Assembly: GCF_016653355.1 (NCBI RefSeq)
Contig: NZ_NHSK01000227.1
Span: forward strand, 1 to 39,791
Length of the DNA stretch: 39,791 bases
Reading direction: 5' to 3'
Source: Rhodoplanes elegans
Lineage (GTDB): Bacteria; Pseudomonadota; Alphaproteobacteria; Rhizobiales; Xanthobacteraceae
The position numbers and the translations under genes were made by a program. Below, piece after piece: positions 25,328-32,704 of this stretch. The first letter of the stretch is position 1, and every line of letters begins with the position of its first letter. The notes below the pieces were generated by a model. That model had not been told where the DNA came from. It worked only from the letters and a program-made list of their open reading frames with translations, and did no database searches.

Positions 25328-26305
25328 ATGACCCTCACGAGACGCCTCGCGCTCGCGGCGCTGGCGCTGCCGCTCGTCGCCGCCGTGCCGTCCGTCGCGC
25401 CGGCCCAGTCGTTCCCCACCAAGCCCGTGCACATCCTGGTGCCCTATGCGGCCGGCGGCGCCGTCGACGTGCTCGCCCGCACGGTCGGCCAGGCGGTGTC
25501 GAAGACCTGGGGCCAGCAGATCGTCGTCGACAACCGCCCCGGCGCCGGCGGCATCATCGCCTCGCAGGCGCTGATCCAGTCGCCCGCCGACGGCACCACG
25601 CTGCTGCTGGTCGCCAGCGGCCATCCGCTCAACCAGTTCTTCTATCCGAAGCTGCCCTACGACACCTTCGCCGACTTCACCCCGATCACCGAGGTCGCCT
25701 ACTCGCCGCTCACCATCAACGTGGCGAAGAACAGCCCGGTGAAGGACCTGAAGGAGCTGCTCGACCAGGCGCGGGCGAAGCCCGAGAGCCTGTCCTACGG
25801 CATGTCGGGCATCGGCACCTCGGCGCATCTCGCCGGCGAGCTCCTGAACCACATGGCCAAGGTGAAGATCGTCGCCATCCCCTACAAGGGCGGCGCGCCC
25901 GCGCTGATGTCGGTGATCGCCGGCGAGATCCCGATGAGCATCAACCCGATGGCCGAGGTGGTCGGGCAGCTCGAGGGCGGCACCGTGCGGGCGCTCGCGG
26001 TGACGACCGGCGTGCGCTCGCCGGCCCTGCCGGACGTGCCGACCGTCGCCGAGGCGGGCATCGCCGGCTTCGACACCGCGGTGTGGTGGGGCCTGCTCGG
26101 GCCGAAGGGCATGGACCCGGCGCTCGTCGAGAAGATCCAGAAGGACGTCGCCGCGGCGCTCAAGGATCCGACCGTCGAGGCCTACCTGAAGAAGACCGGC
26201 TCGGTCGCGGTCGGCTCCTCGCCGAAGGATTTCGCCGCCTACATGAAGACCGAGGCCGACAAGTGGGGCCCGGTGATCAAGGCCGCCAAGATCGAGCTGA
26301 AGTGA
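25328..26305 (+). CDS. TctC/Bug-family periplasmic solute-binding protein (2)
   Basis: Second Bug protein in tandem, 325 residues, separated from the first by 215 bp. The signal peptide ends at A26 (SVAPA before QSFPTKPV). Family marks include VHILVPYAAGGAVDVLART, VVDNRPGAGGIIASQAL and IPYKGGAPALMSVIAGEI. AGGGAGA shortly before ATG 25328 is a good ribosome-binding site. It differs enough from its neighbour (for example DVLART against DTIARI) to bind a different ligand. The next gene is convergent, with a REP-like hairpin between. Confidence 0.92.
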   Translation: MTLTRRLALAALALPLVAAVPSVAPAQSFPTKPVHILVPYAAGGAVDVLARTVGQAVSKTWGQQIVVDNRPGAGGIIASQALIQSPADGTTLLLVASGHPLNQFFYPKLPYDTFADFTPITEVAYSPLTINVAKNSPVKDLKELLDQARAKPESLSYGMSGIGTSAHLAGELLNHMAKVKIVAIPYKGGAPALMSVIAGEIPMSINPMAEVVGQLEGGTVRALAVTTGVRSPALPDVPTVAEAGIAGFDTAVWWGLLGPKGMDPALVEKIQKDVAAALKDPTVEAYLKKTGSVAVGSSPKDFAAYMKTEADKWGPVIKAAKIELK

Positions 26306-26353
26306 GGCGAGTGGCGAATAGCGAGTGGCGAGCAGATGCGGGCTCGCTCGTAG

Positions 26354-26379
26354 CCCGGATGGCGCGTGCGCCATCCGGG
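26354..26379. repeat. REP-like hairpin between convergent genes
   Basis: Perfect 12-bp arms CCCGGATGGCGC (26354-26365) and GCGCCATCCGGG (26368-26379) separated by GT. It lies between the ends of the second Bug gene and the Gly/Tyr-rich gene and could stop transcription from both sides. The TAGCCCGGAT edge resembles REP elements common in bradyrhizobia (from memory). Confidence 0.7.
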
Positions 26380-26401
26380 AATCACGATCTCGGCCCGGCG
26401 C

Positions 26402-26950
26402 TCAGCAGCAGCCGGGGCGATAGACGACGGCGTAGCCGCAGCCGCCGCAGCCATAGCCGGCCGGCACCGCGTAGGTGACCGGCGCGTAGCGGACGCCCGA
26501 CCAGCCGCAGCCGGTGCCGAAGGTCGCGCCGCAGCCGGTGCCCCAGCCGGACGCGACCACGGGCGCCCCGTACCCGTACCCGTACCCGTAGCCATAGCCG
26601 GGCGCATAGGCGGCGGTCGCGCCATAGACGGCGGCCGCGGCGACGCCGGCGCCGATCGCGGCCGGCGCCCACGGGCGATAGCCATAGCCGCGCCAGCCAT
26701 AGGCGCGCGGGCCGTAGCCGCGCCACGCCGCCGCCCGCCAGCCATAGGAGCGGACGCCGGTGCTGCGCCAGCCGGCCCGATAGACGCCGTAGCCGCGCGC
26801 CATCGGGGGCCGCGCCCAGGTGCGGCCGGCGACGCCGTAGCCGCCGCCCCGATACAGGCCGGGGCCGTGCCACCGCTGCGCCGAGGCCGCGGGCGAAAAC
26901 GCCAGGGTCGCCGCCCCGGCGAGGAGCATCGTGTACGCGATACGCTTCAT
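26402..26950 (-). CDS. Secreted Gly/Tyr-rich repetitive protein, function unknown
   Basis: A 182-residue small exported protein. Residues 1-24 are a signal peptide (ending PAASA before QRW). The mature part is dominated by Gly, Tyr, Arg and Ala, with repeated YGWR/GYG units, a (Gly-Tyr)n run, and a Cys-rich end (GYGCGGCGY, PGCC). A hexamer repeat, four copies of CCCGTA at 26567-26590 on the plus strand, encodes part of the Tyr-Gly run. GAGAGGAA on the minus strand is a strong ribosome-binding site before ATG 26950. Similar low-complexity secreted proteins are common in Hyphomicrobiales but have no agreed function; an envelope or surface role is a guess. Confidence 0.7.
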   Translation of the reverse strand: MKRIAYTMLLAGAATLAFSPAASAQRWHGPGLYRGGGYGVAGRTWARPPMARGYGVYRAGWRSTGVRSYGWRAAAWRGYGPRAYGWRGYGYRPWAPAAIGAGVAAAAVYGATAAYAPGYGYGYGYGYGAPVVASGWGTGCGATFGTGCGWSGVRYAPVTYAVPAGYGCGGCGYAVVYRPGCC

Positions 26951-27380
26951 CTCGGTTCCTCTCGCTGTCGATGGTGCCGTGTCTCGACGGTGCCGTTTCC
27001 GACGCTGCATCGGTCGGTGGCGCCGCGGTCGACGGTGTGGCTTGCCGGTCTTCTGACGCCGGTCGTCGTGATGGCCGGTTCGGCCGGACACGGCGGTTGC
27101 GCGCCGCGCTCTCACGTCCGGTACGAGTGTCAGTCAGCCGCCCCGCCGCGACAACGGCCGATCGCTAAAGTTCGAGGTAATTCCTCGTTATCCATGAATC
27201 TTAGGACCGGCTCGGCGTGCGGGTGTGCGCCGCGTCGACCCCGGGCCTCTTGCCTTAACCCGCACTTAAGCGCGCTTTCGCTACGCTCACGCGGGGACAT
27301 GCCGGCGTCGTGGGGGCGTCGGCTGCCGGCGCTTGCCGGTGAAATCCGGGTGCCGAAAGGCGGTCCGGCCGGGGAGTGTC
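26951..27380. other. Divergent intergenic region before PBP1A
   Basis: A 430-bp region that must carry the promoters of the Gly/Tyr-rich gene (minus) and PBP1A (plus). I see a small palindrome, CGAGG-TAATT-CCTCG (27173-27187), in a locally AT-richer stretch, and a second at 27254-27270 (CTTAA-N7-TTAAG). Neither matches a site I can name. No gene or RNA was recognised. Confidence 0.35.
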
Positions 27381-29846
27381 ATGGCGCCGCCGAAGAGCAC
27401 GCGAGACGCCGGAGCCGGGGCGGCATCTAAGAGCGCGGCCGCGCGCGCCCCCGAGGTGAAGCCGCCGCAGAAGGGCGAGCCCAGGAAATCCAAGGCGCCC
27501 GTGATCGTCGTCGACGAGGACGCTCAGGTCGGGGTGCCGCGCTCCGGCAAGCGGCGGCGGGATGACGAGATCGACGCCTTCGACATCGACGAGGAGCCCG
27601 CCATGGCGCAGGCGACCGGGAAGGGCGGGGGCGCCGGCAAAGGCGCCAGCAGCGCCGGCGAGTCGAAGGGCGGCGCAAAGCCGGCCGGCGGCAAGGCGGG
27701 CGGCGCCAAGGCCGCGGCGGGCAAGGGCGGCAAGGGCGGCGGCAAAGGCAAGGGCGGCAAGGGCCGCGGCCCGAAGGGCTCGGTGTTCGGGCGCGGGGTC
27801 TATTGGATGGCGGTCGCCGGCCTGTGGGTCGTGATCGCGGCGGGCGGCCTGTTCGTCTACGTCGCCATGCATCTGCCGCCCATCCACGCGCTCGAGGTGC
27901 CCAAGCGCCCGCCCAACGTCCAGGTCGTCGGCATGGACGGCACCCTGATGGCGAGCCGCGGCGACATGGGCGGCTCGGCGATCCCGCTGCGCGAGATGCC
28001 GGCGCATCTGCCCAACGCCTTCATCGCCATCGAGGACCGGCGCTTCTATTCGCATTTCGGCATCGACCTGATCGGGCTCGGCCGCGCCGTGTGGGCGAAC
28101 ATCGCGCATCGCGGCATCTCGCAGGGCGGCTCGTCGATCACGCAGCAGCTCGCCAAGAATCTCTTCCTGCGGCCGGAGCGCACGCTGATGCGCAAGCTGG
28201 AGGAGCTGATGCTGGCGCTGTGGCTGGAGCAGAAGTTCTCCAAGCGCGAGATCCTCGAGCTCTATCTGAACCGCGTCTATTTCGGCTCCGGCGCCTACGG
28301 CGTCGAAGGCGCGGCGCAGCGCTACTTCGGCAAGTCGGCCCGCGAGGTGACGGTCGGCGAGGCGGCGCTGCTCGCCGGTCTCGTCAAGTCGCCCTCGAAG
28401 CTTGCGCCGACCCGCAACTACGACGGGGCCGAGCGCCGCGCCCAGCTGGTGCTCGCCGCGATGGCGGACGAGGGCATGGCGCCGGACGCGACCCTCAAGG
28501 CCGCGATGGCCGACCCGCCCCGCGTCGTGAAGCCGGGCGGCGGCTCGGCCGGCTACGTCGCCGACTGGGTGATGGACGTGGTCAACGACATCGTCGGCCG
28601 CGTCGAGGAGGATCTCGTCGTCGAGACCACCATCGACCCGGCGCTGCAGATCCTCGCCGAGCGGGCCGTGATCGACACGCTGATCCAGCGCGGCGAGAAG
28701 TTCGGCGTCGCCCAGGCCGCCATGGTCGCGATGACGCCGGAGGGCGGCGTGCGGGCGCTGGTCGGCGGACGAAATTATCAGGAGAGCCAGTTCAACCGCG
28801 CCGTCGCGGCGAAGCGCCAGCCCGGCTCGGCGTTCAAGCCGTTCGTCTATCTCACCGCGATCGAGCGCGGCCTGCGGCCCGACACGCTCCGCGACGACAA
28901 GCCGATCGCCATCAAGGGCTGGAAGCCGGAGAACTACGGCCGCGAGTATCACGGCCCCGTCACGCTGACCAACGCGCTGGCGCAGTCGCTCAACACCGTG
29001 TCGGTGCGGCTCACCATGGAGTTCGGTCCGACCGCGGTGGCGAAGACCGCGTATCGGCTCGGCATCTCCTCCAAGCTCGAGCCCAACGCGTCGCTGGCGC
29101 TCGGCACCTCGGAGGTGTCGGTGCTGGAGCTCACCAACGCCTACACGCCCTTCGCCAACGGCGGCGTCGCCACGGTGCCGCACGTCGTGCAGAAGATCCG
29201 CGGGCCGAAGGGCAAGGTTCTCTACGCGCGCCCCTCGTCGATGCTGGGCCGGGTGATCGAGCCCGCCTCCGTGGCGATGATGAATCAGATGATGCGCGAG
29301 ACCGTGCGGGTCGGCACCGCGCGCGGCGCCGGCAACGCCGTGCCGGGCTGGCCGGTCGCCGGCAAGACCGGCACCAGCCAGGATTTCCGCGACGCCTGGT
29401 TCGTCGGCTTCACCGGGCATCTCGTCACGGCCGTGTGGTTCGGCAACGACGACAACTCGCCGACCAAGAAGATGACGGGCGGCGGCCCGCCCGTGGAGGC
29501 GTGGTCGAAGTTCATGCGCAGCGCCCACGACGGCGTGCCGGTCGCCGATCTGGTCGGCCTCTCCGGCACCACGGCGACGCTGCCGCCTTCGGCGCCGGCT
29601 CCGACGAGCCCGGGCTACGGCTACGGCGGCGGCGTGGCGCCGGGTTCGGCGCCGGGTCCGCAGTCGTCGGCCCCTTCGGCGCCTGCTCCGGCCGCCGCCA
29701 CGGCGCCCGGCTGGGGCGCCACCGCCAACGCCGCCCCGCCGCCGCGCCCGGCCCCGACCTCGGGCGGTTCGGTGGCCGGTGGCGTGCGCCCGGCGGCCGC
29801 TAACGGTCTCGACGGCTGGTTTTTGGATCGCCTGAGCGGGCGGTGA
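27381..29846 (+). CDS. mrcA: Penicillin-binding protein 1A (bifunctional peptidoglycan synthase)
   Basis: An 821-residue class A PBP that polymerises and cross-links peptidoglycan. Order: a cytoplasmic, very basic Lys/Gly/Ala-rich tail (about 1-132), one membrane helix (about 138-160), GT51 transglycosylase with catalytic E218 (EDRRFYSHFG) and GGSSITQQLAKN, then transpeptidase with S483-A-F-K486, S536-L-N538 and K662-T-G. A Pro/Ala/Gly-rich periplasmic tail (about 735-810) ends the protein. ATG 27381 follows GGGGAG and gives the expected start; the frame opens 16 codons earlier. The basic tail is much longer than in E. coli PBP1A and reads like a histone H1 tail. Confidence 0.95.
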   Translation: MAPPKSTRDAGAGAASKSAAARAPEVKPPQKGEPRKSKAPVIVVDEDAQVGVPRSGKRRRDDEIDAFDIDEEPAMAQATGKGGGAGKGASSAGESKGGAKPAGGKAGGAKAAAGKGGKGGGKGKGGKGRGPKGSVFGRGVYWMAVAGLWVVIAAGGLFVYVAMHLPPIHALEVPKRPPNVQVVGMDGTLMASRGDMGGSAIPLREMPAHLPNAFIAIEDRRFYSHFGIDLIGLGRAVWANIAHRGISQGGSSITQQLAKNLFLRPERTLMRKLEELMLALWLEQKFSKREILELYLNRVYFGSGAYGVEGAAQRYFGKSAREVTVGEAALLAGLVKSPSKLAPTRNYDGAERRAQLVLAAMADEGMAPDATLKAAMADPPRVVKPGGGSAGYVADWVMDVVNDIVGRVEEDLVVETTIDPALQILAERAVIDTLIQRGEKFGVAQAAMVAMTPEGGVRALVGGRNYQESQFNRAVAAKRQPGSAFKPFVYLTAIERGLRPDTLRDDKPIAIKGWKPENYGREYHGPVTLTNALAQSLNTVSVRLTMEFGPTAVAKTAYRLGISSKLEPNASLALGTSEVSVLELTNAYTPFANGGVATVPHVVQKIRGPKGKVLYARPSSMLGRVIEPASVAMMNQMMRETVRVGTARGAGNAVPGWPVAGKTGTSQDFRDAWFVGFTGHLVTAVWFGNDDNSPTKKMTGGGPPVEAWSKFMRSAHDGVPVADLVGLSGTTATLPPSAPAPTSPGYGYGGGVAPGSAPGPQSSAPSAPAPAAATAPGWGATANAAPPPRPAPTSGGSVAGGVRPAAANGLDGWFLDRLSGR

Positions 29847-29860
29847 CTGATGGACCGTTC

Positions 29861-29928
29861 GTCCCCGCGAAGGCGGGGACCCAGGGGCCGCGCGACGTGT
29901 GGCTCTGGATGCCCGCCTTCGCGGGCAT
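29861..29928. repeat. Pair of REP-like hairpins between convergent genes
   Basis: Two perfect hairpins: GTCCCCGC-GAAG-GCGGGGAC (29861-29880) and ATGCCCGC-CTTC-GCGGGCAT (29909-29928). Their loops are complementary (GAAG, CTTC). The position between the ends of mrcA and the MFS gene suggests bidirectional termination. A half copy of the first hairpin occurs at about 31330-31348. Confidence 0.75.
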
Positions 29929-29989
29929 GAGCGGAGTGTGGGTCGGGCTCGGCGCCCGAGACTCCACGTCTACGCTGGCGCGCAGCTCT

Positions 29990-31189
29990 TTAACGCCTGT
30001 GCGCGCTGGCGCGCACTTGCCGCGTCGTGATCCAGATCGCGAACGTGATCACGCCGGTCAGCGCGATGGCGATCACCATCGGCCAGGCGGTCGTGTTCAG
30101 CGCGAGGCCGACGACGGCGCCGACCGCGGCGCCGACCGTCTGCTGCACACAGCCGACCAGCGAGGAGGCGGCGCCGGCGCGGTCCGGGAACGGCTGCAGC
30201 GTGCCGGCCTGGGCCTGCGGCATGGCGAGGCCGAAGCCGAACAGGAACACGGCGAGCGCCGCGGCGAGGGCTTCCATCGAGGTCGGCGCGAAGCCGACCG
30301 CGGCGAGCGTGCCGATCCCGCCGACCAGCACGCCGACGGCGCCGATCCCGATCGTGCGGTCGAAGCCGATCCGCATCACCACATGGGCGGCGGTCAGCGC
30401 GCCCGAGATGAAGCCGAGCGAGGTGACGCCGTAGAACAGGCCGAAGCCGGTCGGCGACAGCCCGTAGACGCTCTGCATCACGAAGGGCGAGCCGGAGATG
30501 TAGGCGAACAGGCCCGAGAAGCTCGCCGTGACGATCCCGAGATAGGCGAGAAACGCCTTGTTGCGCATCACGATGCCGAAGGATTCGAGCGAGCCCTGCA
30601 GGAGCTTGGCGTCGTCGCGCGCCGGGGGCACGGTCTCGGGCAGCAGCCGGCGCACCACCACCATGGCGGCGAGGCCGGCGACCAAGATCAGCACGAAGCC
30701 CGCGCGCCAGCCGAGCCACTCCTCCAGCACGCCGCCGACCACCGGCGCGAGGATCGGCGCGATCCCCATGATGGCGCCCATCAGCGCCATCTCGCGCGCC
30801 GCGCGGGCGCCGTCGTAGAGGTCGCGCACCACGGTGCGGGCGAGCACGATGACGCCGGCCGCACCCGCGCCCTGCAGCACGCGGGCGGCGATCAGCGCCG
30901 TGATCGACGGCGCCACGGCGCAGGCGAGCGTGCCGAGACAGAACACCACCAGCGAGAAGGACAGCACCGGCTTGCGGCCGAAGCGGTCCGAGATCGGCCC
31001 GAAGAACAATTGTCCGACCGCGAAGCCCAGCATGTAGAACGAGATCGTGAGCTGCACCTGCGACGGCGACGCGGCGAGCGTGCGCCCGATCTCCGGGAAG
31101 GACGGCAGGTAGAGGTCCATGGCCAGCGGGCCGAGCGCGGTCATCAGCGCCAGCAGGGCCGTCAGCGCGAAGGTGTTCGGGCGAAGCAT
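29990..31189 (-). CDS. MFS drug-efflux transporter, Bcr/CflA type
   Basis: A 399-residue major-facilitator exporter with about twelve membrane helices. The family-defining opening MTALGPLAMDLYLPSFPEI (about 16-34), the motif A loop GPISDRFGRKPV and the helix VLQGAGAAGVIVLARTVVRDL match Bcr/CflA proteins, which export drugs such as bicyclomycin or chloramphenicol, or sulphonamides and small peptides. ATG 31189 (MLRPNTFALT) gives the standard start; the frame continues upstream without hydrophobic or family sequence. The true substrate is not predictable. It is convergent with mrcA. Confidence 0.9.
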   Translation of the reverse strand: MLRPNTFALTALLALMTALGPLAMDLYLPSFPEIGRTLAASPSQVQLTISFYMLGFAVGQLFFGPISDRFGRKPVLSFSLVVFCLGTLACAVAPSITALIAARVLQGAGAAGVIVLARTVVRDLYDGARAAREMALMGAIMGIAPILAPVVGGVLEEWLGWRAGFVLILVAGLAAMVVVRRLLPETVPPARDDAKLLQGSLESFGIVMRNKAFLAYLGIVTASFSGLFAYISGSPFVMQSVYGLSPTGFGLFYGVTSLGFISGALTAAHVVMRIGFDRTIGIGAVGVLVGGIGTLAAVGFAPTSMEALAAALAVFLFGFGLAMPQAQAGTLQPFPDRAGAASSLVGCVQQTVGAAVGAVVGLALNTTAWPMVIAIALTGVITFAIWITTRQVRASAHRR

Positions 31190-31539
31190 TTCTGTCGTGG
31201 TCCGGGAGCTGGCGGTGTGGGACGTGCGTCGCGTCCGCAGCGGGCCGGTCACCATGCCGGCCCGGCATGTAGCGCGTGCGACCGCGCGCTGTCGAGGTGG
31301 GCCGCAGCCTCCGCGGCCGCCCACCCGCTCGTCCCCGCGAAGGCGGGGCATTCGTCATCCCGGGGCGCGAACCGCAGGTCCGCGAGCCCGGGATCCACGC
31401 CCGGCGCCGGTGGCTCACGGAATACAGGGGTTATGGGTTCCGGGCTCGGCGCTTGCGCGCCGCCCCGGAACGACCGAGCAATTCTGCAAAGCCCTCGCCT
31501 GTGCGACGACGACCACGGCGAAGTCGTGCGCTCGGCGGC
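31190..31539. other. 350-bp gap filled mainly by repeats
   Basis: The gap lies between the MFS start and the metallopeptidase stop, both minus strand. It holds a half REP hairpin (about 31330-31348) and the third copy of the second repeat family (31354-31474). The MFS promoter should be at 31190-31320, but I could not pick clear boxes. No gene was recognised. Confidence 0.5.
31354..31474. repeat. Second intergenic repeat family, copy 3
   Basis: A 121-bp copy beginning GTCATCCCGGGGCGCGAACC and ending GCCCCGGAACGAC. It shares the internal GGTGGCTCACGGAATACAGG with copy 1 at 8712-8834 and the outer palindrome with both other copies. Confidence 0.85.
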
Positions 31540-32331
31540 TCACGCCGTCGGCGGGCGGCGCCGCGCGATCGGCTCGTCCGGGCCGGCGCCGTAGCGGTGG
31601 AGGTCGCCGCCGTGCACCTCGAGCCACACCTTGGCGCGGCGCATGTCGGGGCACAGCCGGTCGAGCAGCCGCCAGAAGCGCGGCGAGTGGTTCATCTCGA
31701 CGAGATGTGCCACCTCGTGGGCGGCGAGGTAGTCCAGCACGTAACGCGGCGCCAGCACGAGGCGCCACGAGAACGACAGCGCCCCGGTGGTCGAGCACGA
31801 ACCCCAGCGGCTGGTCTGGTCCCGAATGGTGATTCGCTTGATCTTCAGACCGAGCCGCTCGGCATAGGCGCGGGCCGCCACCTCGACGTCGCGCTTCGCC
31901 TCGCGGCGCAGGAAGTCGGTGACGCGGCGCTCCAGGTGCTCGGCCTCGCCGGCGACGCACAGAAGCTTGTCGCCGGCCTCGTCGGTCTCGGTCCACACGG
32001 TGCCGCGGGCGCCGCGGCGATGGACGATGCGGTGCGGCGTGCCGCGCAGCGGCAGCACCGTGCCGGTCGCGAAGGGCGCGGGCTTCGGCAGCCGGCCCAT
32101 GCGGGCGGCGATCCAGCCGCCGTGCCGCTCGGCGAAGTCGCGCGCCTCCCGGATGGAGCCGTGCGGCGGCATGGTGAGCACGACCTCGCGGGTCGCCGCC
32201 TGGATGCGGAGCGTATAGCGTCGCGCCTGCCGGTGCCGCCGCAGCCGCACCAGATAGATCGAGCGCTCGAACACCACCTCGATGGCGTGCGGCTCGCTCG
32301 GGCGTCGATACAGCATGGCGCGCAGGGTCAT
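31540..32331 (-). CDS. YgjP/DUF45-type zinc metallopeptidase
   Basis: A 263-residue protein of the SprT/YgjP-like (M48-related) family. The zinc site is H205-E-x2-H209 in LAAHEVAHLVEMNHSP, with H215 as a further candidate ligand, preceded by the family motif RWGSCS (175-180). The N-terminal half is the usual strand-rich DUF45 region (RYTLRIQAATREVVLTMP). ATG 32331 has a GGTGGA sequence nearby upstream; GTG 32346 is an alternative adding five residues. Members of this family are widespread and few have a defined substrate; some are found with restriction-modification genes, but none are here. Confidence 0.88.
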   Translation of the reverse strand: MTLRAMLYRRPSEPHAIEVVFERSIYLVRLRRHRQARRYTLRIQAATREVVLTMPPHGSIREARDFAERHGGWIAARMGRLPKPAPFATGTVLPLRGTPHRIVHRRGARGTVWTETDEAGDKLLCVAGEAEHLERRVTDFLRREAKRDVEVAARAYAERLGLKIKRITIRDQTSRWGSCSTTGALSFSWRLVLAPRYVLDYLAAHEVAHLVEMNHSPRFWRLLDRLCPDMRRAKVWLEVHGGDLHRYGAGPDEPIARRRPPTA

Positions 32332-32391
32332 TGTCGTCGAATCCACCCCGTCCCCGCGCCGCAGTGTGCCATATTCGGGCCGCCTTGAAGC

Positions 32392-32418
32392 CCCCTCGCA
32401 AAGGTCGTTTTCGAGGGG
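32392..32418. other. Hairpin overlapping the left arm of the nested repeat
   Basis: CCCCTCG (32392-32398) and CGAGGGG (32412-32418) are complementary with a 13-base loop. The right arm is shared with the longer inverted repeat 32409-32420 / 32552-32563, so the two foldings exclude each other. Confidence 0.4.
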
Positions 32419-32563
32419 CCAAATCTTGTGAGATCCGGCGCCCCGCGGGCCAGATGTGGGGTGAAAAGGAGTGAATCGATAGTCCGCGCTTCACGGCTGG
32501 CCCGGACTCGATACCGCTCGAATTTGTGCTGTGGAAAGAAGATGTTGCGGCGGCCCCTCGAAA
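32409..32563. ncRNA. Candidate structured RNA (nested inverted repeats), strand unknown
   Basis: A 155-bp segment with 12-bp terminal arms, TTTCGAGGGGCC (32409-32420) and GGCCCCTCGAAA (32552-32563). Inside are ATCTT/AAGAT (32423-32427, 32539-32543), CGGGCCAG/CTGGCCCG (32446-32453, 32497-32504) and GTGAA/TTCAC (32471-32475, 32490-32494), all in nested order. This would make a rod-like RNA on either strand. It lies in a 373-bp gap (32332-32704) between phaZ and the metallopeptidase gene that holds no credible protein. It has no T-run terminator, and I recognise no known RNA family; a DNA-level repeat is the alternative. Confidence 0.35.
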
Positions 32564-32672
32564 TCGGTCGGAGCCCGTTGCAAATCCCGGCCGCCCGTGT
32601 CTAGGCGGCCCCCAGGAACGATTGTCCCGCCCGAGATTCAGGCTCGTGTTTCAAGGACTTGAGCCGCCTGCG

Positions 32673-32697
32673 GCGCCGCGCCGAAAAGGCGCGGCGC
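32673..32697 (-). terminator. GC-rich hairpin just after phaZ
   Basis: A 10-bp stem (32673-32682 with 32688-32697) around GAAAA starts 8 bases after the phaZ stop. No T-run follows on the minus strand, so it may need Rho or only protect the 3' end. A further 7-bp hairpin (GGCCGCC/GGCGGCC, 32589-32610) lies downstream. Confidence 0.45.
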
Positions 32698-32704
32698 GGC
32701 CGGA

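Noticed and set aside
27255-29528. A 757-codon minus-strand frame opposite mrcA
   Set aside because: It mirrors mrcA codons; no recognisable fold, while mrcA has all class A PBP motifs.
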